From: Streptomyces broussonetiae
Lineage (GTDB): Bacteria; Actinomycetota; Actinomycetes; Streptomycetales; Streptomycetaceae
Assembly (NCBI RefSeq): GCF_009796285.1
Contig: NZ_CP047020.1
Span: 7,254,001 to 7,318,000, forward strand
Direction: 5' to 3'
DNA length: 64,000 nucleotides
How positions within the stretch are numbered: the first letter of the stretch is position 1; the number at the start of each line of letters is the position of its first letter. Below are positions 25,404-34,751 of this stretch, in pieces. The position numbers and the translations under genes are program-made. The notes beneath the pieces were generated by a model. The model did not search any database. It was not told where the DNA came from and worked only from the letters and a program-made list of their open reading frames with translations.

Positions 25404-25487
25404 GGACCCACCCACTCCAACGGTGTCACGTCGGGACGCCCCCATCGTCCTCCTGCCGTACTCGTCTTGTCCGGCACTTGGCCTCTC

Positions 25488-25554
25488 TTGACGGCGACCG
25501 TCCACCCCCCTACATTGCTTCCAGATAGTAGAAGTTAATTTCCGCAATACGGAA
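25488..25554 (+). promoter_or_regulatory. gcl promoter with tandem operators
   Basis: TTGACG (25488-25493), 17 bases, then TACATT (25511-25516) fit a -35/-10 pair. Directly after lie two 15-base imperfect palindromes, TTCCAGATAGTAGAA (25519-25533) and TTCCGCAATACGGAA (25540-25554), starting 21 bases apart. A further half-site CGGAA is at 25561. The second is a 14/15 match to the reverse complement of the hyi operator. Placement over the transcription start suits repression by the IclR regulator at 60692-61486. Confidence 0.7.
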
Positions 25555-25641
25555 GTGGTGCGGAAGTCCTCACTCTGGAGACTGTGCTCACCGCGGGGCG
25601 CGACGGGAGTACGCATCCGACAGCCGAAGCAGGAGTACTCG

Positions 25642-27429
<1,788 letters not shown>

Positions 27430-27449
27430 CGGCCGGAGCACCACGAGCC

Positions 27450-27483
27450 GAGGGCGGCCTGTCCGGAGGGACGGGCCGCCCTC
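27450..27483 (+). terminator. gcl terminator hairpin
   Basis: GAGGGCGGCCTGTCC pairs with GGACGGGCCGCCCTC across a four-base GGAG loop (15 pairs, one G-U), starting 21 bases after the gcl stop. Confidence 0.85.
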
Positions 27484-27543
27484 AGGCGTTCCCGCGTGCG
27501 CGGACCGTTCCCGCGTGCGCAGACGTTCGTTCCCGTGGGGAAC

Positions 27544-27630
27544 GGCCTGCGGTCCTCCGCGGCCCTGTGGTCCTCCGTGGCCCTGTGGTCCTCCGCGGCC
27601 CTGTGGTCCTTCGCGGCCCTGCGGGCCGCC
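27544..27630. repeat. Degenerate 18-base tandem repeat
   Basis: Five head-to-tail units of GGCCCTGTGGTCCTCCGC or close variants; the three central ones (27561-27614) differ at one or two positions each. It lies in the 250-base gap between gcl and the small convergent gene. Nothing else is recognised in that gap beyond the gcl terminator. Confidence 0.8.
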
Positions 27631-27679
27631 GCAGGGCGCCCGGCAGCCGCCGGCGGCCGGGCCGTACCCGGTGCCGGTG

Positions 27680-27913
27680 TCACACCTCGTGCTCCGACAG
27701 ACCCGGCCAGTCGTCCGGGCCGCCGCCCTGCCACTCGATCAGGTCGCTTTCCTCCACCTCGATGCGGTCCAGGTCGGCCAGTCGCAGGATCTCCACGACA
27801 TCGTCCAGGTGGGAGGCGATCCCCAGGGTCACATCGCCCTCGGTGACCCGCCGGGAACCGTCCAGGGCCGGGGAGTGGACCACGATGTGCGGGTACTGCG
27901 TCGGATTGCCCAT
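27680..27913 (-). CDS. Small hypothetical protein
   Basis: Acidic protein of 77 residues starting MGNPTQYPHIVVHSPALDGS. It contains REGDVTLG-like and ASHLDDVVEILRLADLDRIEVE segments and ends in DDWPGLSEHEV. No signal peptide, membrane segment or known domain was recognised. The regular mix of strands and helices and strong third-position GC support a real gene. Longer readings upstream run through Pro/Arg-rich low-quality sequence and are rejected. It is convergent with gcl and 468 bases from catalase. Confidence 0.55.
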   Translation of the reverse strand: MGNPTQYPHIVVHSPALDGSRRVTEGDVTLGIASHLDDVVEILRLADLDRIEVEESDLIEWQGGGPDDWPGLSEHEV

Positions 27914-27989
27914 GCCCTCAGCGTGCTGCGGATGCGCCCGGCGCGCACGCCGAGGCTTGAGGGGCCGCAAGGGGCGCGAGAGCAAGGCG

Positions 27990-28023
27990 GCGCCCCCCTG
28001 GACCGGCTGATCCAGGGGGGCGC
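27990..28023. terminator. Strong hairpin downstream of catalase
   Basis: GCGCCCCCCTGGA (27990-28002) and TCCAGGGGGGCGC (28011-28023) are perfect 13-base arms with an eight-base loop. It lies in the 27914-28381 gap, which contains no gene, and may end transcripts from the catalase gene or act in front of the small gene. Confidence 0.75.
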
Positions 28024-28039
28024 TGCTGCGGTGTGATGG

Positions 28040-28091
28040 CCGTCCGACGGCGCGAGGCTGGGCGCGACAGGTCGTTCGCGCCGCCGGACGG
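28040..28091. terminator. Second hairpin downstream of catalase
   Basis: CCGTCCGACGGCGCGA (28040-28055) pairs with TCGCGCCGCCGGACGG (28076-28091) with one mismatch in 16 and a 20-base loop. Confidence 0.6.
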
Positions 28092-28147
28092 GGCTGGTGG
28101 GGACCCCTTGCACGGGGTCCGGGTGGGACCGCGGCGGCTGCGACGGA

Positions 28148-28188
28148 ACCGGGTCCCCCTTCCCTCAGGTCGAGAAAGGGGACGCGGT
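28148..28188. terminator. Third hairpin downstream of catalase
   Basis: ACCGGGTCCCCCTT pairs with AAAGGGGACGCGGT apart from two mismatches, around a 13-base loop. It is the third inverted repeat in this gap; the remaining 190 bases up to the catalase stop show nothing recognisable. Confidence 0.5.
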
Positions 28189-28381
28189 CCTTCACCACCG
28201 CACTGGCTCGCACACCGCCGCGGTCCTCGCCCTGCCCGCGCCCTCCGCCCGGCGGCCACCCCTCATCCGGGCCGTCCGGCGTGCTGCGCGGGCCGCGTAC
28301 GCAGTTCCTGACCTCCCGTCAGACTCCGTACGCCGCTCGGGCGTTGCCGACCTTCGGGGGTCGGCACTCAGTCGCTGGCCG

Positions 28382-29845
28382 TCAGTCCTCGCGCAGGGCG
28401 CGGACCGCCTCCTCCACGCGCTTGCCGTACTCCGGGTCGGCGGCGTGGAAGTGGGCCAGGTTCTTCTCGATCACGTCGTCGCGGGAGACCTGCGACAGGC
28501 CGCCGGCGATGTTCGCGACGAGGCGGGACTTCTCCTCCTGCGACATCAGGCGGTACAGCTCGCCCGCCTGGAAGAAGGCGTCGTCCTTGGTGTGCAGGGG
28601 GGCCTCGTGGGTGCCCGTGTGGCCGGAGACGGCCAGCGGGGCCGACAGCGGACGGCCGGTCTCCGCCGGGCCGTCGTAGGAGTTCGGCTCGTAGTTCTTG
28701 GCGCCGCGGCCCTGGCCGTTGGCCGCCATGAAGCCGTCGCGGCCGTAGTTCTGGGCGCCGCCCGGGACCGCCTTGGGGGCGTTCACGGCGAGCTGGGTGT
28801 GGTTGACGCCCAGGCGGTAGCGGTGCGCGTCCGCGTAGGCGAACAGGCGGCCCTGGAGCATCTTGTCGGGGGAGGGGCCGATGCCCGGAACGAAGTTGTT
28901 CGGGGAGAATGCGGCCTGCTCGACCTCGGCGAAGACGTTGTCCGGGTTGCGGTCGAGGACCAGGCGGCCCACGCGCTGCAGCGGGTAGTCCTTGTGCGGC
29001 CAGACCTTGGTCAGGTCGAACGGGTTGAAGCGGTAGTCCGCCGCCTCGGCCGCCGGCATGATCTGGACGTACAGGGTCCAGGACGGGTGCACCCCGCGCT
29101 CGATGGCCTGCAGCAGGTCCGTCTGGTGGGAGTTGGGGTCCTTGCCGGCCTGCTCCGCTGCCTGGTCGCTGCTCAGGCAGCGGATGCCCTGGTTCGTCTT
29201 GAAGTGGTACTTGACGAAGAAGGCCTCGCCCTGGGCGTTCGTCCACTGGTAGGTGTGCGAGCCGTAGCCGTTCATGTGGCGGTACGACGCCGGGATGCCG
29301 CGGTCGCCCATCAGCCAGGTCACCTGGTGCGTGGCCTCGGGGGCGTGCGCCCAGAAGTCCCAGACGTTGTCCGGCTCCTGCTTGCCCGTGAACGGGTCGC
29401 GCTTCTGCGAGTGGATGAAGTCGGGGAACTTGATCGGGTCCTTGATGAAGAACACCGGGGTGTTGTTGCCGACGAGGTCGTAGTTGCCCTCCTCGGTGTA
29501 GAACTTCACGGCGAAGCCGCGCGGGTCACGGACGGCGTCGGCGCCGCCGAGGGAGTCCGCGACGGTCGAGAAGCGCAGGAACACCTCGGTGCGCTTGCCG
29601 ATCTCGCTCAGGAAGCCGGCGTGGGTGTAGCCGGTGACGTCGTCGGTCACCTCGAAGTGGCCGTACGCGCCGGAACCACGGGCGTGCACCACGCGCTCCG
29701 GGATGCGCTCGCGGTTGAAGCGCGCGAGCTTCTCCAGGAGGTGCTGGTCCTGGAGCAGGAGCGGGCCGCCGACGCCGGCGGATGCGGAGTTCTGGTTGTC
29801 GGCGACAGGGGCGCCGGACTCTGTCGTGAGCACGCGCTTCGACAT
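28382..29845 (-). CDS. Catalase (monofunctional haem type)
   Basis: Converts hydrogen peroxide to water and oxygen. Length 487 residues is that of small-subunit haem catalases. Key residues are His54 in RVVHARGSGAYG, Asn127 in GNNTPVFF and the proximal haem Tyr in RLFAYADAHRYRLG. ATG 29845 has GGAAGG seven bases upstream. It lies between gcl and glxR-hyi, and its promoter carries both operator types of the purine block. The likely job is to remove peroxide made by uricase (33764-34687) and xanthine oxidation rather than general stress defence. Confidence 0.95.
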   Translation of the reverse strand: MSKRVLTTESGAPVADNQNSASAGVGGPLLLQDQHLLEKLARFNRERIPERVVHARGSGAYGHFEVTDDVTGYTHAGFLSEIGKRTEVFLRFSTVADSLGGADAVRDPRGFAVKFYTEEGNYDLVGNNTPVFFIKDPIKFPDFIHSQKRDPFTGKQEPDNVWDFWAHAPEATHQVTWLMGDRGIPASYRHMNGYGSHTYQWTNAQGEAFFVKYHFKTNQGIRCLSSDQAAEQAGKDPNSHQTDLLQAIERGVHPSWTLYVQIMPAAEAADYRFNPFDLTKVWPHKDYPLQRVGRLVLDRNPDNVFAEVEQAAFSPNNFVPGIGPSPDKMLQGRLFAYADAHRYRLGVNHTQLAVNAPKAVPGGAQNYGRDGFMAANGQGRGAKNYEPNSYDGPAETGRPLSAPLAVSGHTGTHEAPLHTKDDAFFQAGELYRLMSQEEKSRLVANIAGGLSQVSRDDVIEKNLAHFHAADPEYGKRVEEAVRALRED

Positions 29846-29860
29846 CGTGGACCTTCCGTA

Positions 29861-29934
29861 CGAGTGGCAGCGGAAACCTGTTTCCGCTTTGTGGAGCCTA
29901 AGTTCGGGCCTTCCGGGCGTCAACAGTTTGTTGA
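29861..29934 (-). promoter_or_regulatory. Catalase promoter with both operator types
   Basis: Reading the minus strand, TTGACG (29918-29923), 17 bases and TAGGCT (29895-29900) form a promoter. TCAACAGTTTGTTGA (29920-29934) overlaps the -35. TTCCGCTTTGTGGAG (29882-29896) overlaps the -10 and differs from the allR operator only at its last base. GCGGAAA-CCTG-TTTCCGC (29870-29887) is a perfect inverted repeat. A GCGGAA half-site falls in the 21-base register (29861-29875). Confidence 0.65.
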
Positions 29935-30028
29935 AGTCCGGGGCGGAGGGAGGTGTTCCGGGCCGCGGCGGCGCCTGGGCGCGACAGGACAGGTGTCAGC
30001 GCCGCCGCGGCCCGGAAGTCTCAGGGAG

Positions 30029-30919
30029 TCAGACCTGGGCGCCGGACAGGCGCTCCACGGCCCGCAGCAGGGCCGAGTGGTCCAGGCCGCCGTCGCCCTG
30101 GGCGCGCAGCGAGGCCACCAGCTGGGCCACCACGGCGCCGACCGGCAGCGCGGCGCCGACGTTGCGGGCGGCGTCGGTGACGATGCCCATGTCCTTGTGG
30201 TGCAGGTCGATGCGGAAGCCCGGCTTGAAGTCGCGGTTCAGGAAGTTGTCCTTCTTGCGCGTCAGCACGGTCGAGCCCGCGAGACCGCCGTTGAGGACGT
30301 CCAGCGCGGCCACCAGGTTCACACCCGACTTCTCCAGGAAGACCACGGCCTCGGCGCACGCCTGGATGTTCACGGCGACGATCAGCTGGTTGGCCGCCTT
30401 CACGGTCTGGCCGGAGCCGTGCGGGCCGCACAGCACGATGGTCTTGCCGAGGGCCTCGAAGATCGGCTTGGCGATGTCGAAGTCGGCCTGCTCGCCGCCG
30501 ACCATGATCGACAGTACGGCCTCGATGGCGCCGGCCTCACCGCCGGACACCGGGGCGTCGAGCACCCGGATGCCCTTGTCCTTGGCCGCGGCGGCCAGGT
30601 CGACCGAGGTCTGCGGGGTGATCGAGGACATGTCGATCAGCAGGGCGCCCTGCCGCGCGTTCTCCAGGATGCCCTCGGGGCCGTAGGAGATGGCCTCGAC
30701 GTGCGGGGACGCGGGCACCATCGTGATGATCACGTCGGCATCGCGCACGGCCTCGGCGATCGAGGGGGCGGCCGCGCCGCCGGCGGCGGCCAGGCGGTCC
30801 AGCTTGTCCTGCTCCAGCGTGAAGCCCGTGACGTCGTAACCCGCCTTGATCAGGTTCTCGGACATGGGGGAGCCCATGATGCCGAGGCCGATCCAGGCGA
30901 TCTTGGGAAGGTTGCTCAT
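30029..30919 (-). CDS. glxR: 2-hydroxy-3-oxopropionate reductase (tartronate semialdehyde reductase)
   Basis: NAD(P)H-dependent beta-hydroxyacid dehydrogenase of 296 residues reducing tartronate semialdehyde, the Gcl product, to glycerate. IGLGIMGSPMSENL at the N-terminus is the Rossmann motif, DAPVSGGEAGA the substrate motif and the catalytic Lys lies in GSGQTVKAANQ. It is downstream of hyi on the same strand with a 42-base gap, so the two form an operon driven by the hyi promoter. The assignment rests on strong motif and context agreement. Confidence 0.93.
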   Translation of the reverse strand: MSNLPKIAWIGLGIMGSPMSENLIKAGYDVTGFTLEQDKLDRLAAAGGAAAPSIAEAVRDADVIITMVPASPHVEAISYGPEGILENARQGALLIDMSSITPQTSVDLAAAAKDKGIRVLDAPVSGGEAGAIEAVLSIMVGGEQADFDIAKPIFEALGKTIVLCGPHGSGQTVKAANQLIVAVNIQACAEAVVFLEKSGVNLVAALDVLNGGLAGSTVLTRKKDNFLNRDFKPGFRIDLHHKDMGIVTDAARNVGAALPVGAVVAQLVASLRAQGDGGLDHSALLRAVERLSGAQV

Positions 30920-30961
30920 GATGGGGGTGCCTCTCTCAACTGCTCTGCGAAGACGGGGGGT

Positions 30962-31801
30962 TCAGCGTGCGGCGCGCACTTCGCGCGGGAGCCACTCGAA
31001 GGACTCGGCGCTCGGGCGGTCGCCGGCCTTGTACTCCAGGCCCACCCAGCCGTCGTAACCGGCCTTCCCGAGCTGGTCGAGCAGCTCCGCCAGGGGGAGC
31101 GAGCCCGTGCCGGGGGCGCCGCGGCCGGGGTTGTCGGCGATCTGCACATGGCCGGTCTTCGCTGCGTACTGCTCGATGACCGACGGCAGGTCCTCGCCGT
31201 TCATGGACAGGTGGTACAGGTCCATGAGGAACTTGGCGTTCCCGAGGCCCGTCGCCTCGTTGACCTTGTCCACGATCCCGATGGCGGCGGGCGCGCTCAC
31301 CAGCGGGTACAGCGGCGACTCGGGCTCGTTCAGCGCCTCGACCAGCAGGATCGCGCCGATCCGGTCGGCCGCCCGGGCCGCGAGGACCAGGTTCTGCAGG
31401 GCGAGCGCGTCCTGCTCGGCCGGGTCCACGCCCTCGACGCGGTTGCCGTACAGGGCGTTGAGTGCCGTGCAGCCGAGGGAGGCGGCGAAGTCGGCGGCCA
31501 CGTCGATGTTGGCGCGGAACCTCTCCGACTCCTCGCCCGGAACCGACAGGGCGCCGCGGTCCGGGCCCGGCAGCTGTCCGGCGTAGAAGTTCAGCCCCGT
31601 GAGCCGGACGCCCGCGTCCTCGATCGCCTTCTTCAGGGCGTCCAGCTCGGACTGCTCGGGGGTGGGGGAGTCGACCCAGGGCCACCACAGCTCGACCGCC
31701 GTGAAGCCTGCCGCGGCGGCGGCCGCGGGACGCTCCAGGAGCGGGAGTTCCGTGAAGAGGATCGACAGGTTGACGTTGAAGCGCTGGTCTGCGAATCCCA
31801 T
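30962..31801 (-). CDS. hyi: Hydroxypyruvate isomerase
   Basis: TIM-barrel isomerase of 279 residues that interconverts hydroxypyruvate and tartronate semialdehyde, linking glyoxylate use to glycerate formation. Conserved stretches include FNVNLSILFTELPLLERPAA, AVELWWPW, LLVEALNEPESPLYPL and FLMDLYHLSMNGEDL. ATG 31801 is preferred, giving MGFADQRFNVNLS. An ATG at 31837 lies inside the operator and has no ribosome site. It heads the hyi-glxR operon. Confidence 0.9.
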   Translation of the reverse strand: MGFADQRFNVNLSILFTELPLLERPAAAAAAGFTAVELWWPWVDSPTPEQSELDALKKAIEDAGVRLTGLNFYAGQLPGPDRGALSVPGEESERFRANIDVAADFAASLGCTALNALYGNRVEGVDPAEQDALALQNLVLAARAADRIGAILLVEALNEPESPLYPLVSAPAAIGIVDKVNEATGLGNAKFLMDLYHLSMNGEDLPSVIEQYAAKTGHVQIADNPGRGAPGTGSLPLAELLDQLGKAGYDGWVGLEYKAGDRPSAESFEWLPREVRAAR

Positions 31802-31831
31802 CGGGGGCCGCGCTCCCTTCCGTGCTTGAGA

Positions 31832-31896
31832 TTCCATATTGCGGAAGTTTGTTTCTGCGTAATGGAAGATTGCCGCCGTGTGTCGGTGCTTGTCAA
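31832..31896 (-). promoter_or_regulatory. hyi-glxR promoter with tandem operators
   Basis: On the minus strand TTGACA (31891-31896), 18 bases and CAATCT (31867-31872) form a probable promoter. Palindromes with top-strand sequences TTCTGCGTAATGGAA (31853-31867) and TTCCATATTGCGGAA (31832-31846) follow at once, again 21 bases apart. This is the same downstream-of-minus-10 arrangement as at gcl. Confidence 0.7.
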
Positions 31897-31950
31897 GAGG
31901 GGTCTGTCGTCGGCCGCCCGAAAAGCGCCGCCGGGCGTTAGGTTGTGCGC

Positions 31951-32214
31951 GTGCGATTGAGAGTGGAGTTCACGACCGAGCCCTTCGACCTGGACGAGGC
32001 GCCCGCGCACGCCCTGGCGGCGCGGGAGGTCATCGAGACGGCCGAGCTGGACGCCGTCGACGTCGGCCCGTTCGGCAACACCGCGGAGGGCGGTGCGGAC
32101 CGGGTCCTCACGGCCGTGGACGCGCTGCTGCGCAGGAGCCTCAAGGCCGGCGCCACCCGGATCTCGCTCCAGGTCAACGTGATCGACGACGGTTTCGGGG
32201 AGGCCGGTAGATGA
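31951..32214 (+). CDS. Small thiamine-binding-like protein (MTH1187/YkoF type)
   Basis: Protein of 87 residues with the beta-alpha-beta pattern of the MTH1187/YkoF thiamine-binding-like family (VRLRVEFTTEPFDLDE, VDVGPFGNTAEGGADRVLTA, RISLQVNVID). The biochemical role is unknown. GTG 31951 is preferred over GTG 31945 because AGG at 31940-31942 is eight bases upstream. It overlaps the next gene by four bases (ATGA), so both are co-translated. The pair sits between the hyi promoter and the uricase operon. Confidence 0.6.
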   Translation: MRLRVEFTTEPFDLDEAPAHALAAREVIETAELDAVDVGPFGNTAEGGADRVLTAVDALLRRSLKAGATRISLQVNVIDDGFGEAGR

Positions 32215-32573
32215 CCGGCGAGGAGCCCTTCATCGCGGCCGTGAAGCCGCTGGTCGACGCGATGGGCGCGGAGCTGCTCCCGCCCGACGAGGCCGGCCCC
32301 GAGGATGTCGTGCTGGCCTGGGAGGGGGTCGACGTCGTCGCTGTACGCCTGCCCCAGCTCGCCGACTCCCTCGACCACATCCTGGCGGCCATGGAGCGTC
32401 GTCGGGGTCGGCCGCTGGCCGATCTGGACCGCAGGGCCAAGCAGGAACTCGTACGCACCCTGGAGGCGCGCGGTGCCTTCGCGGTGCGCCATGGCGTGGA
32501 GACCGTCGCCGGCGCGCTCGGCGTCAGCCGCTTCACCGTCTACAACTACCTGAACCGGGAGAAGGGCACTTAG
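32211..32573 (+). CDS. Helix-turn-helix DNA-binding protein
   Basis: Protein of 120 residues ending in a helix-turn-helix: GVETVAGALGVSRFTVYNYL. The N-terminal 60 residues include DVVLAWEGVDVVAVRLPQLADSLDHILAAM, probably for dimerisation. It is co-translated with the small thiamine-binding-like gene. Its place before the uraD operon makes it a candidate local regulator, perhaps of the TCAACA-N3-TGTTGA sites, but there is no direct evidence. Confidence 0.72.
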   Translation: MTGEEPFIAAVKPLVDAMGAELLPPDEAGPEDVVLAWEGVDVVAVRLPQLADSLDHILAAMERRRGRPLADLDRRAKQELVRTLEARGAFAVRHGVETVAGALGVSRFTVYNYLNREKGT

Positions 32574-32725
32574 CGCTCTGCCGGGGGGTGGGGTGCGCTT
32601 CGTCAGGGGCGGGGTGCGCCTCGCCGGGGGGGTGCGGGGTGCGGCCCCCCGGCCTCGATGGCGCCGTGATCGCCCGACGGCGGTCCGTGCCCCCGCGGGT
32701 GGGCATCCGGCCGTCCGCGAGGCGC

Positions 32726-32786
32726 TCCGCTTGTTACGCGGATTTTTCAACAAAGTGTTGACGTGGCGTTTCCGGGGGCGTTAGCT
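32726..32786 (+). promoter_or_regulatory. uraD-uraH-uricase operon promoter with palindromes
   Basis: TTGACG (32758-32763), 17 bases, TTAGCT (32781-32786) form a promoter about 50 bases before the uraD GTG. TCAACAAAGTGTTGA (32747-32761) overlaps the -35, exactly as at the catalase gene. TCCGC-N7-GCGGA (32726-32742) starts 21 bases upstream. The rest of the 262-base gap is GC-rich without recognisable features. Confidence 0.65.
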
Positions 32787-32835
32787 ATCGGCAGCCCGTT
32801 CAGCACGAAGGCCGTTTCCGGCCACGGAGGCTCCC

Positions 32836-33348
32836 GTGACGACGACTTCCACGCCCCCGGGCCTGGCCCGGTTCAATCACCTGGAGGAGCGCGAGGCCCT
32901 CGCCGCCCTCCATGAGGCGTGCGCCTCCACCGAGTGGGCCCGGCGCCTCGCCGCCGGCCGCCCCTACGCCACCACCGACGCCCTGTACGCCGCCAGTGAC
33001 GCCGCCATGGCAGAGCTGACCACGGCGGACCTGGAAGAGGCGATGGCGGGGCACCCGCCGATCGGCCGTCCCAAGCCCGGTGACCCCACCTCCGCGCGGG
33101 AGCAGGCCGGCATGGCCGGTGCCGCCGAGGGGCTCAAGGCGGAGATGCTCGAGCTCAACCTGGCCTACCAGGAGAAGTTCGGTCATGTCTTCCTCATCTG
33201 TGCCACCGGCCGGACCGGCGAGCAGATGCGTGACGCGGTCAAGGAGCGGATCGGGAACGCGCCGGAGCAGGAGCGGGAGATCGTCCGCACCGAGCTGGGC
33301 AAGATCAACCGTATCCGCCTGGCCCGACTCGTCGAAGAGGACGCCTGA
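32836..33348 (+). CDS. uraD: OHCU decarboxylase (uric acid pathway)
   Basis: Decarboxylates 2-oxo-4-hydroxy-4-carboxy-5-ureidoimidazoline to S-allantoin, the last of three steps from urate. Length 170 residues is normal. Catalytic His73 lies in AGHPPIG, and the substrate-binding FGHVFLICATGRT is present near residue 120. GTG 32836 has GGAGG about six bases upstream. It is first in uraD-uraH-uricase, five bases from uraH, so the three enzymes are made together. Confidence 0.94.
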   Translation: MTTTSTPPGLARFNHLEEREALAALHEACASTEWARRLAAGRPYATTDALYAASDAAMAELTTADLEEAMAGHPPIGRPKPGDPTSAREQAGMAGAAEGLKAEMLELNLAYQEKFGHVFLICATGRTGEQMRDAVKERIGNAPEQEREIVRTELGKINRIRLARLVEEDA

Positions 33349-33352
33349 CACC

Positions 33353-33760
33353 ATGAGCACCAGTACCACCGCCTCCGTGTCCACGCACATCCTGGACACC
33401 TCGATCGGCCGCCCCGCCGAGGGCGTCGCCGTCCAGCTCGCCGCCCGCTCCGGTCGGACGGCGGACTGGCAGTCGCTCGGCGGCTCCGCGACCGACGCGG
33501 ACGGGAGGTGCAAGGACCTGCCGGCGCTGCCGGAGGGGACCACCCACGTACGGCTCGACTTCGCGGTGGAGCCGTACTTCGAAGAAGAATCTGCGAACAA
33601 GCAAGCCGATGCGCAGCAGGACGCCCCCGCGACTCGGGACAGCGGACCTGGCGTGTTCTTCCCGGAGGTGGCGATCACGTTCGCCGTCGTACCGGGCGAG
33701 CACTACCACGTACCGCTGCTGCTCAACCCGTTCGGCTACTCCGTTTACCGAGGGAGCTAG
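33353..33760 (+). CDS. uraH: 5-hydroxyisourate hydrolase with internal insertion
   Basis: Transthyretin-related enzyme hydrolysing 5-hydroxyisourate, the uricase product. Motifs are STHILDTSIGRPA (His12) near the start, THVRLDF, and the C-terminal signature YRGS. At 135 residues it is about 20 longer than usual. The excess is a charged stretch at about 77-99 (EEESANKQADAQQD and following) between PYF and FFPEV, in a surface loop of the known fold. It lies five bases after uraD and four before uricase. Confidence 0.93.
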   Translation: MSTSTTASVSTHILDTSIGRPAEGVAVQLAARSGRTADWQSLGGSATDADGRCKDLPALPEGTTHVRLDFAVEPYFEEESANKQADAQQDAPATRDSGPGVFFPEVAITFAVVPGEHYHVPLLLNPFGYSVYRGS

Positions 33761-33763
33761 CTA

Positions 33764-34687
33764 ATGCCCACCATTCTGGGACAGAACCAGTACGGCAAGG
33801 CCGAGAACCGAGTCGTCAAGATCACGCGGGACGGCGCCACCCACCACATCAAGGACCTCAACGTCTCCGTCGCCCTGAGCGGCGACATGGAGGAGGTCCA
33901 CTACTCCGGCTCCAACGCCAACGTGCTGCCGACCGACACCACCAAGAACACGGTGTTCGCGTTCGCCAAGGAGCACGGCATCGAGTCCGCCGAGCAGTTC
34001 GGCATCCACCTCGCCCGCCACTTCGTCGGCTCGCAGGAGCCGATCCGGCGCGCCCGGATCCGGATCGAGGAGTACGCCTGGGAGCGGATCGAGACCTCCG
34101 ACGCCAACTCCAAGTTCATCGGCGCGGACGAGGTCAAGCACTCCTTCGTGAAGAAGGGCCAGGAGACCCGCGTCACCCAGATCACCTACGACGGTGAGAA
34201 CTGGGAGATCATCTCGGGTCTGAAGGACCTGACGGTGATGAACTCGACCAACTCCGAGTTCTGGGGCTACGTCAAGGACAAGTACACCACCCTGCAGGAG
34301 GCGTACGACCGCATCCTGGCGACCTCGGTCTCCGCCCGCTGGCGGTTCAACTGGACCGACGACGAGCAGAAGATGCCCAACTGGGAGAAGTCCTACGAGC
34401 AGGTCAAGAAGCACATGCTCCAGGCCTTCGCCGAGACCTACTCCCTCTCCCTGCAGCAGACGCTGTACCAGATGGGTGCGCGCATCATCAACAACCGGAG
34501 CGAGATCGACGAGGTCCGCTTCTCGCTGCCGAACAAGCACCACTTCCTGGTCGACCTCGAGCCCTTCGGGCTCAAGAACGACAACGAGGTCTACTTCGCG
34601 GCCGACCGGCCCTACGGCCTGATCGAGGCGACCGTCCTGCGTGACGGCTGCGAGCCGAAGATCCCGGTCGACCTGACCAACCTCTGA
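33764..34687 (+). CDS. pucL: Urate oxidase (uricase)
   Basis: Cofactor-free oxidase turning urate and O2 into 5-hydroxyisourate and H2O2. It has 307 residues, the normal length. Lys12 (QNQYGK) and Thr57-Asp58 (VLPTDTTKNT) match the catalytic residues, and NKHHFLVDLEPFGL is the conserved C-terminal block. ATG 33764 follows uraH by four bases. The peroxide it makes gives a reason for the co-regulated catalase gene. Confidence 0.96.
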   Translation: MPTILGQNQYGKAENRVVKITRDGATHHIKDLNVSVALSGDMEEVHYSGSNANVLPTDTTKNTVFAFAKEHGIESAEQFGIHLARHFVGSQEPIRRARIRIEEYAWERIETSDANSKFIGADEVKHSFVKKGQETRVTQITYDGENWEIISGLKDLTVMNSTNSEFWGYVKDKYTTLQEAYDRILATSVSARWRFNWTDDEQKMPNWEKSYEQVKKHMLQAFAETYSLSLQQTLYQMGARIINNRSEIDEVRFSLPNKHHFLVDLEPFGLKNDNEVYFAADRPYGLIEATVLRDGCEPKIPVDLTNL

Positions 34688-34751
34688 CGCGGGACGCGCG
34701 TCCCCGGTCCCGCCGCCCGGACCGGGGACACGCCACACCGGAGGGAACGAA

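Noticed and set aside
27544..27630. Possible CRISPR array
   Set aside because: Units are contiguous 18-mers without spacers, and there are no cas genes.
28097..31960. A 1287-codon open frame on the plus strand
   Set aside because: It is antisense to catalase, glxR and hyi, whose motifs are intact; long antisense frames are common in 70+ % GC DNA and this one is Val/Gly/Arg-rich without domains.
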